A stretch of 64,000 nucleotides of DNA from Macrothele yani (lineage: Eukaryota > Arthropoda > Arachnida > Araneae > Macrothelidae), in contig CM077002.1 of the NCBI GenBank assembly GCA_039090855.1, positions 80,542,194 to 80,606,193 on the forward strand, in the 5' to 3' direction. Of this stretch, positions 56,461 to 64,000 are shown piece after piece; the first letter of the stretch is position 1, and each line of letters begins with the position of its first letter. Below the pieces are notes generated by a model that saw nothing but the letters and a program-made list of their open reading frames with translations, ran no database searches and was not told where the DNA came from. The translations under genes were made by a program, and so were the position numbers.

Positions 56461-56599
56461 TTCCATACTCTATGTATTTCATGTCAGAAAATGTGCCCTC
56501 GCATATGTAAGTGCTTCCACACATTTAATTAATTTTTCATTCCAAGTTTCTGATGTTTGGTTATTTCACAGGCATTTCTGCTCCAGTCTCTGACCAAGC

Positions 56600-57628
56600 T
56601 CTGATAAACGCACCTGCTAGAAGTTCCCATAATTCCATTTGATAAATGTGCGCTCAATGCCAACATTCAATGGATTGCTTAACAGACGTATCCTTGGTTT
56701 GAGTTCATCAAATTCTTTATACCCACCTTCAAAAGTCTTAATAAAAGTCGAACTGAGTAACAAATACTTTAAAATCTTTAAAATAATTCACCAAGTATTG
56801 TCATTTTATCAAAAAGCTCCGAGCTAGATTCAAATGATTCAACTGTTTCTTCCTAGATTTAATAAACAATGACATCTTGTTAAGAAAACCAGCTGTATGA
56901 CTATAAAGATTATAGATATTTTGGTCTTTCCCATTCAGAGCCATATTTAGCATATTCAGATCATATGTAGGGAATTTTAGGAAAGGAGTGTCTAACCCTA
57001 GGTCTTAACAACCCTTAGAAATAGGAAGCTAGGAGATTTGAGCTAGAGTGCCCGATAGGAAAGTGGCACGGAAGCGAGGTAGAAAACGGAAGGAAAACGC
57101 CCTTATTTATTACCGGGGGGGGGTGCAGTACCCGGGGTCCGATGGTTTAACGCGCCCATTCGACGCGCTGCGGATATTTACTGGATCGAACCTGAGGTTT
57201 ATCCGTCGCAGTCACGAACGTTGACCACTAGGCAATTCGCGGTCTATATTTAGCGCATTCAAGTGCGGCATGATATAATCTAGGAAATCTAGTGAGCTCA
57301 GAAAGGCGACATAATTGAGACTTTAGTTATATCATTTTATTTCTTCCAATGTAAGGCGATAAAGTTCTCTCCGAAGTTTGAAAAATCTCATTAAATATTT
57401 TTCAGCACTCAACCAACAGATTGGATTGTATGCAAGCAAGTAACCATATTCGACATCAAGTTCACTTAAAAACGTTTTCAATTTTCTTTGTGTAAGAGCA
57501 CGGCTTCCGCCACTATTTAAATTCCTTATTTTCACTATTTTGTCCATTGTATTGGATAGTCTCAACAAAGGCTTACATAATGATTGTTGGAGTACACTGC
57601 ACCGTATTTTTTTATATGATCCCATCAC
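56600..57628 (-). pseudogene. hAT transposase fragment (ZBED/GTF2IRD2-like), split by a SINE
   Basis: Minus strand, N-side first: VLQQSLCKPLLRLSNTMDKI, RALTQRKLKTFLSELDVEYG, and ICWLSAEKYLMRFFKLRREL, matching the QQSLC, NHRQFKxFLEELDxEYGD and VRWLSRGxVLxRFFELR blocks of this hAT group. Then LAFL-like FLSSLDFLDYIMPHLNALNI, the SINE, and NMALNGKDQNIYNLYSHTAG, FLNKMSLFIKSRKKQL, and DELKPRIRLLSNPLNVGIER. The BED zinc finger, first catalytic part and end of the dimerisation region are missing. Stops and frameshifts are present. Confidence 0.75.
56959..57245 (-). mobile_element. tRNA-derived SINE, family C, copy 2, inside the hAT gene
   Basis: Reverse complement of the copy at 8217-8535 (CTCAGGTTCGATC, GTAATAAATAAGGGCG, TTTCCTATCGGGCAC, TTTCTAAGGGTTGTT). 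The target duplication is about 15 bases, ATTTAGCATATTCA at about 56945 and ATTTAGCGCATTCA at about 57248, with two differences. The interrupted hAT frame continues on both sides. Confidence 0.85.
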
Positions 57629-57639
57629 TTTTCAGTCAG

Positions 57640-60600
57640 AAATGAAATGTGGTTTATTTTCCACTTGCGTTCAGCAAAATTTCATTCCGCTGGCAGCCAA
57701 TTGGACATCACTGAACTAACTGATTAATACGAAGTCGCACACACTTTATTTTCCATAGGTTGCGCTGTGTGATGCAGTGCTGAGGGGTGAAGTTTTGAAA
57801 TTAACGACACGACAAAGCGCCAATCACGAAACTAACTATAAATATCTGATTTCAGAGAAAAGTATTGAAAATTGCCAATGAACTGCTCACAGTTCCGATC
57901 TCAACACTATGTAAACCGAATTTGACTTTTCGGCTGCACTTTGACTGAATTTTCACAGCAACTTTAAAACAAAACTGGAACAAAATGCCAGCATGCTTCC
58001 AGTAGAAATAAAATGAGTGTTCGACGATGTATTGTAGAAGTAATCAAGTATACATTCATTTCTTTAGATACAAAGCGCATTTTGCTTCTCAGTGGAATAT
58101 CTTATAATCTAAGGCAAGTGGATCAGTGCTTAACTCCTTCAAGACAACTTAATACTGTTTCCAACAGAGACCTCGAACCGAGGTTAAAACATGTTTTGCT
58201 GTCACCACTTGTGTGCCACTTTATTTAAGTTGCTGACATGTACAGTTAAAATTGTCGGTATATTGGGTTATAGCGGATAGGAAATTTCACAGGCTTCCAT
58301 TGGAAAGGTTAATAATTAATCAATTAGTCTTCATATGTCTTACTGAGGAAAGAAGAAGTACGGCAAACATTTTAAGTTTCCAAACAAACTTTGGATTATT
58401 AAGCCCGGTTACGTGCGCATGCTCACACACACACATACACACATATGCATTCGCAGTTTTCAATCGGCGTCATCCTTAGTTCTCGAGTTGGTCGTAGAAC
58501 GCGTATTAATTCAAAGTTAGGAATACTGGAATTCATTAAGCTATGCGCCAGAAACGCTCAGAAATTGCACGTTTTCCAGTTATTAACGATATTATTTGAA
58601 AACACATTCACTATGAATAAAATAAATTCTCCAAACTCAAATTAAGTAAAAGGATGTAATGTTTTACAGCTTGGATTTATAGTAATGCTGATTTTTTTTT
58701 TTTTTTGGAACTAAATTCAGATCCGCACCGACCCTGGTATCGTTAATAGGAATTAGTGATGACCTTTAAAAGTATGATTAACCGTTTTTCATCAGTTCTG
58801 TTGCCACTCAATGCCATTTCAGAGGCATTAAACTATTCCGTGCGTAATACTGAATACTTAGATTTCCGATATCGTGACTGACTGACAGAACTTTTTTTTC
58901 TTTCCCAAGGTCTTCAGCATTAGGAAAAGAAAAATACTGCTGAAAATAAAAATAAAAGCTATGACATTCTTCCTTAATTGTAAACTGCTGCAGGGGACCA
59001 TTACACACCTGAAAAAAAAAGCTGAAAATCGAGGTGTGAGTTATCTTGCTAAGCAATAACTACATGCCATTTCCAATTCTTTTCACCCCTTCATTACAAA
59101 CAGCTCCCAAAGTACAATGTTTCATTTTCTTCACGCTTCTTCTTAAACGGAGTGTGCGACTAATGTTTCAAAGCAGCAGACGACAAAGATGTTAATCTAC
59201 ATTAAATGACTTATCGCACAAAAAACAGATTTGGAAAAAAAAAGATTGGAAGCGGGGGGAGGGGGGTCAGAGTAGCTCTTAAAAATGGAAATACGTATCA
59301 TAGGTAGGGAAAAAAGTGACAATTCCCCTTAACATGCACAGACATGTTTTTTTTACCCCTTTTATTTGTTTGTTTACATTTGTCCAAACTTAATAAATAT
59401 CAACAAATTTTAGGCTCCATTTAATACGTGTAAATTTAAACCAGAGCATTGAAGGTTCGGCCTGACTGTCGGATAACCATCATTTATGATCCAGTTTGTG
59501 CTAGAACTCTGACAACAGGATTTCTTTATATCTGACTGGATTTTGGGTATTTCGCACAGTTGAGAGAAGTCGTGTTTACGGAAGAATTTGCGAAAACATG
59601 CCGCACCACTTCAACAGAAGGAAATCTTGCATTTGCAATGCATTACAGTTTAACTGCATTAGGCAACGTCTCACTGCAAAATAATTGTCCTCAGAAATTA
59701 AGCAAAGAAAACAGAGAAAAGTTCATAGAAAAAAAGAAAAACAGGAAAACATCTTAATTGTAAAAAAACCTGCGTATAAGCACATAATTAAACTTCGCAT
59801 AGCTTCGTAATAGTCGTCTCATCCAAAAATGAATTTTAAGCAACCATATGTGCAATAATCATTACCGTAACTTAATCTTAACAGAGAAAAATTTAACTAA
59901 GCAGTACTTGCAATTTTGTGCAACCAATAAATATTGTCCAAAATATGCGCATTCGCATGAAGAGGATCGCAGAAGTCTCTATCTTTCTGGAACAAACCTT
60001 CCTGAACAAAGTGAGGTGATGTCGAATTACGATAACTGTAAAGAGCCCAGATCAACCAGACTGAAAGAGAATTACTGAAACTATGGCAGTTGGAAAGAAG
60101 AAAAATCAAAATCGTTGAAACACATGGATCTAGAAATAGCCAAATTAAAGCAGAAAGGGAGAAAATGCATAGCAGGAACCAATGAAATATGGGAATCGGA
60201 TCGTAGAGCTCAAAGGTGACCAGGTTATCTTAGTAATTTGTACATAATCATTTCTTTCAACTCCTATAAAAATTGTTATTTACCATTATTATATTATGCC
60301 GGTACACCACACTCTATTGCGATATCAGAGATCACACAGCAAAAATAATCGTTAATACAGTAATTTAATCACAGCAAATAATTGTTATCGAGAGCACGAG
60401 AAACTATGAAATTTCGAATCATAAAGTATTATACAGGGACTTGTGGTGTTTTGCCGACACAGTATTAAATTGTGCTATTTTAAAAATCATTCTCTTTGAA
60501 TACTGCTGTGGGATATTTTTTGTCCTGTTACACATTAAACTCTTTTACCGAATTCAACATACGCATTTATGTGTACTCTAAAATTTAACAATCTCAGAAT

Positions 60601-60849
60601 TTCCTTTTCTACACAATGACAACGAAGTTCAAAATGAGCAAAATTTTTACTATTCAGTGCCTAACTATTGTAAGATAAAAAATAAAAGAAGAGTAAGAAA
60701 ACTGGTTTAAAATGTGTTTATAGTTCTAATATATATGTGATTCAGTGTGATATGCACAGAACACTTACTGATATTTTCCTTCATTCATGGTACTTTCTGT
60801 GTACCTATTCGGAACAGTTTGCCTTATTCTGGTTCGTTTTTGTATGTTC
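57640..60849. other. Long interval without recognised gene
   Basis: AT-rich; (CA)n at about 58427-58445 and a T-run at 58690-58706. A minus-strand pyrimidine tract with AG at 59010 precedes an open frame (58808-59008, VCNGPLQQFTIKEECHSF), which I do not recognise and rate as chance. Confidence 0.35.
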
Positions 60850-61217
60850 GCTGAGTAGCTGAACGATCACCCTGAGCAACACTAAAGGCAGTCGCTTGTC
60901 CATAATTTGAGGCCACTGACTCCAGGGAGGGGATAAAACCAGCGCCGTGAGACAAGTGTGCCACACATGCGTCATCTGGGGCTGATGCCTAGGCCTAGTT
61001 CAGATGACCAGTGTGACGTGCCTGCCCAGCAGGACGCACAGGACATAAAGGCAGATAGCAGCGCTAACGAACGTCCTGGTAGCTCAATTGGTAGAGTGAC
61101 TTATTCCGGAATGAGGGGACCCGGGTTCGAGCCCCGGCGTAGACAAAAATGACGGAGAAATTTACTTCGTTATACCAGTCAGGAACCAGCGCTTCTGCCC
61201 ACGCGACCACCGGGGTG
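60850..61217 (-). mobile_element. tRNA-derived SINE, family B, interrupted by a solo LTR
   Basis: Left part 60850-61011 (CACCCTGAGCAACACTAAAG, GTCCATAATTTGAGGCCACT, GACTCCAGGG) and right part 61175-61217 (GCCCACGCGACCACCGGGGTG) are the reverse complement of one family B copy. The LTR sits between them. Confidence 0.75.
61012..61174 (+). mobile_element. Solo LTR of the tRNA-bearing miniature retroelement (short form)
   Basis: TGTGACG to CGTTATA, 163 bases, flanked by the 4-bp duplication CCAG (61008-61011 and 61175-61178). Carries the tRNA-like block (GTAGCTCAATTGGTAGAGTG; GGTTCGAGCCC). It lacks the first 18 bases present in the 180-bp LTRs. Confidence 0.85.
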
Positions 61218-62033
61218 GCCATATTATTTTTCCTAATGCAAATTTGCGTTCCAAGGGGAACAATCATCTCCTTCTCGAATGATTCGAAGAAGATACAACC
61301 GTTCAATCAGGTGTACATTTCGTCAAATAAGCAGTTGTCGAAAGCTGTTATTTTCCCAATATCCTTTTACCCAGGGTTTGTTCAGGAGCACTGATTCCTT
61401 CATGTGGATGCTTTTGTATTTTGCCTTAGACGGTGATTTCAGGATTCACATCTAGAGTAAATGTTGACATTCCACTACCCGTTCATATTACGCCGTTATG
61501 TACAAAGTGATTTCCATAAAATTTTAGCCATTTTGTAATATCTTTTGTGGTCTAAAAGCTGTGAAATGTATTATTGAAACAAAGGAAAAGAAAACACGCA
61601 ACACAAAAAGTGAGTTTGTAGCGCGTAACCAGTGGTAAAATTAAAAATAAATTCTTGTAATTGCAGCTGAAAATTGCAGAAGACATTTTTTCTCAAATTA
61701 AAAAAAGAAATCTTGTTGCGAATTTTTATACATTTATCGTCTACGTACGGCAAAAGGTATTTTTTTTTAACTTTTTGAATTGAACGAAATTTATATTTTG
61801 AAAGAGCTGGAAATTTTAACGTTTAAGTTATTATTAATTGAATTTTTAGTTATAAAAGTTAGCAGCTATTTTTCTTAGTAAAATTTTTTCGCAGTAAAAC
61901 ATGCTTGAAACGTAAATTTTGAGGAACGAAATTATTTTTGGAAACCCTGTAATCAAAAGAATAAACTGACGTGTCATTATTTTCCAAAATGGAATACAAC
62001 ATCGATCTAACTACTGGCAGGGATGAGCCATTA
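61218..62033. other. Interval without recognised features
   Basis: AT-rich; no coding or repeat recognised. Confidence 0.4.
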
Positions 62034-63095
62034 CATTATGACCACCCCCAGGCTAGAGAAATGAGCGAGCCTGGAGACGGTGGCGCAGGTGAAGTTCACA
62101 GAGCAGTATATATACAACCCGAGGACCGGCTTTCGGTTAGTAGAGTATTCGTAGTCAGAATGGTAAAAGCTGCCAATTAATCGGAGTTCGATAAAGGACA
62201 AATTGTGATGACGCGGTGCCTCGAAACTACGATCTCGGAAACGGCGCGGGTTGTGGGTTGTTCACGCACCGCTGTAGTGAGTACGTATCAAAAGTGGTGC
62301 ACAGATGGCCAAACGACGAACCGTCGTCCAGCTGTACGTCGTCAGCATCTCATTGATGCCAAAGGGGGAGCGGAGACTATCGCGCATTGTTCACAGCGAC
62401 CGCAGAGCCACAGTGCGATAAATCACCCCTAGCTACAACAGCGGTGATCAGGGCAATATGTCACAGCACACAGTTCATCGTAGCCTTCTACGCATGGGCC
62501 TGAGTAACCGAAGACTCAGCCGTGTCCCCATGCTCACTGCACATCATCGCCAACAACGCATGAAGTGAGCCCAAGATCATGGAGCTTGGACCATGGTTGA
62601 TTGGAAGAAAGTGGCATGGTCTGACGAATCAAGATTCCTGGTGCATCACGTAGACGGCCGACGCGGATACGCCAATTACTAACGGAGGTTATGGAACCTG
62701 GATGCACTGTTGGGCGGAAACAGGCAGGCGGCGGGGGTGTTATGCTGTGGGCGATGTTTCCTTGGGACACTTTAGGCCCCATTATCCCAATAGCACAATC
62801 CCTGACAGTTGTCGGTGAACATCGTTATTCATAGCAAATGTGTTCCCTGCTGGTGATGGCCATTACCAACAGGATAATGCGCTATCCCACACTGCCAGAA
62901 TCGTCAAGGAGTGGTTCGAGGAACATGCTGGTGACTCTCTGTTAATGCCCTGGCCTCCAAAGTCACCTGACATGAACCCAATCGAATATTTGTGGTTCGA
63001 CTTGGAAAAGCGGGTTCGCGCTAAATCACCACCACCCCAAAATATAAGGGAACTGGAGAACCTGCTGTTGACATTTTAGTACCGGATATCCCAGG
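62034..63095 (+). pseudogene. Tc1 element, 5' end present, 3' end lost
   Basis: CATTATGACCACC after TA at 62032-62033 looks like a Tc1-type terminal repeat. The transposase starts near 62160: [39 protein letters not shown] (helix-turn-helix). Later, in other frames, come WKKVAWSDESRFLVHHVDGR (first Asp), GGGVMLWAMFPWDTLGP, FPAGDGHYQQDNALSHTARI (second Asp) and WPPKSPDMNPIEYLWFDLEK (Glu). The C-terminus stops early at 63077-63079 (TAG), and no right-hand repeat was found. Several frameshifts and stops. Confidence 0.75.
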
Positions 63096-63282
63096 ATAAT
63101 TTTTTTCTCTTTTATACGCTGATCTCATTAAACCAAATAAATTACAGATTTCTGCGATTTGAATAAAGCTTTAAATAGAATAAAAAATTACAGTCGTCTT
63201 ATACCGAAAGGGAATATGCATTCTAAAGGGAAAAGTGGTTTTAAAGACACTGAAGATAATCAGGGAACGTAGCTGAACTTAC

Positions 63283-63404
63283 TGTCGGGATCATGCAAAA
63301 AACATGTTAAACGAAACTGCCAAAGCAAGACAGCATTTGACCTCTTTAACGTTGAAGAAAGTGATGCGGTCGAGAATGCTTTGGAAAGTAAGATCAAGAT
63401 CGGA
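63283..63404 (-). CDS. Possible internal exon of an unidentified gene
   Basis: On the minus strand, ATATTTTTGTTTCACAG precedes 63404, and GTAAGT follows 63283: a good acceptor and a consensus donor around 122 bases. One phase is open throughout (SKAFSTASLSSTLKRSNAVL). Another reads DLDLTFQSILDRITFFNVKE and looks more protein-like (faintly like an F-box) but meets TGA near the end. I recognise no family. Chance cannot be excluded in AT-rich DNA. Confidence 0.25.
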
Positions 63405-63878
63405 CTGTGAAACAAAAATATTAACGTAAACTTATTAAGCATATGTAGATCACAAACGGATGGAAATACCTGAGATATGTTCCATGAATCGGCCGTAGGA
63501 ACACGTAAAAGCAAGTGTCACGCAGAATTTTTGGTACGCAAATTTATTTTCAATAACTCAGTGTTGGGGGTCATTGTGTTGGCATGAGTTTGTCTGTAGC
63601 TTATTTTGTAATCGCTAGAAGATTAGAAGTTCTACTTCAGAGGAGTAGGGAGGAAAATCAGCAACTAAGAACGCACATAAAACGTTTATCATTTCTAATC
63701 AGATTGGAATATATATGTTTGTAGTTCCAGTTGGGAAGAGAATACTCAAGTATTATGCCTCTTCCACGAATAATTTCAGCTTCAATCTTAAGGCCCTCTT
63801 CCTCCTATTGCCATTCTGGGAAGAGGAAGAATAACTTTCGTCTCCCCAAAACAACTTACTCACCACTTTTTTATTCCG
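63405..63878. other. Interval without recognised features
   Basis: Nothing recognised. Confidence 0.35.
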
Positions 63879-63904
63879 CTCTCTCTCTCTCTCTCTCTCT
63901 CTCT
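63879..63904 (+). repeat. (CT)n microsatellite
   Basis: Thirteen perfect CT units. Confidence 0.95.
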
Positions 63905-64000
63905 CGGGGCGCATTCTTTTGAATGATTTCAGACAAAAAGCGTCTTTCAATTGACTGATTTTGCGTGGGATGGGGTGAATTTTATTTACATCCGTAGAGA

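Noticed and set aside
58808..59056. Exon behind a pyrimidine tract at 59010
   Set aside because: No convincing donor, and the translation is low-complexity and aromatic-rich, as expected from AT-rich DNA.

Overview
This window reads as a stretch of AT-rich animal nuclear genome, most likely arthropod and possibly chelicerate (inferred from the mix of Tc1, mariner, RTE-like LINE and tRNA-derived repeats; no diagnostic host gene is visible). There are no operons, ribosome binding sites or long host ORFs. Almost everything recognisable is mobile DNA, mostly decayed and often nested. I count about fourteen Tc1/mariner copies, one pogo/Tigger-like fragment, one hAT fragment, one piggyBac-like non-autonomous element, one near-complete and two partial RTE-like LINEs, several tRNA-derived SINE families, and a small LTR retroelement family.

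Layout. 0-6 kb: LINE tail, a Tc1 remnant, then two almost identical Tc1 elements head to head. 6-10 kb: an unidentified repeat (family F) split by a piggyBac-like element carrying two minisatellites, then a SINE and a Tigger-like fragment. 10-13 kb: little. 13-17 kb: a 3.2-kb LINE inserted in an old mariner. 17-24 kb: SINEs, a solo LTR, the second family F copy and a fold-back element. 24-31.4 kb: a run of Tc1 remnants and one LTR copy. 32-36 kb: one LTR copy and a transposon-poor stretch that looks like the 3' end of a real gene on the minus strand. 38-40 kb: an old LINE fragment interrupted by a complete miniature LTR element. 40-50.5 kb: two mariners and two Tc1 elements. 50-64 kb: SINEs, a hAT fragment split by a SINE, a solo LTR inside a SINE, a last Tc1 and one possible minus-strand exon.

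The most interesting signal is the family that at first looks like a tRNA SINE. At 38899-39402 two 180-bp copies flank a 144-bp middle that starts with a primer-binding-site-like sequence and ends with a polypurine tract. The whole is bounded by a 4-bp duplication (GATG) and sits in a LINE fragment whose paralogue shows the empty site. Other copies are single LTRs, two with their own 4-bp duplications. This makes it a terminal-repeat retrotransposon in miniature (TRIM) whose LTR contains a tRNA-like sequence with both Pol III boxes.

The elements do not form a pathway; what links them is insertion order. LINE into mariner, SINE into hAT, LTR into SINE, TRIM into LINE and piggyBac-like element into family F can all be ordered from target duplications. 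All similarity statements are by eye from conserved motifs; no search was run.
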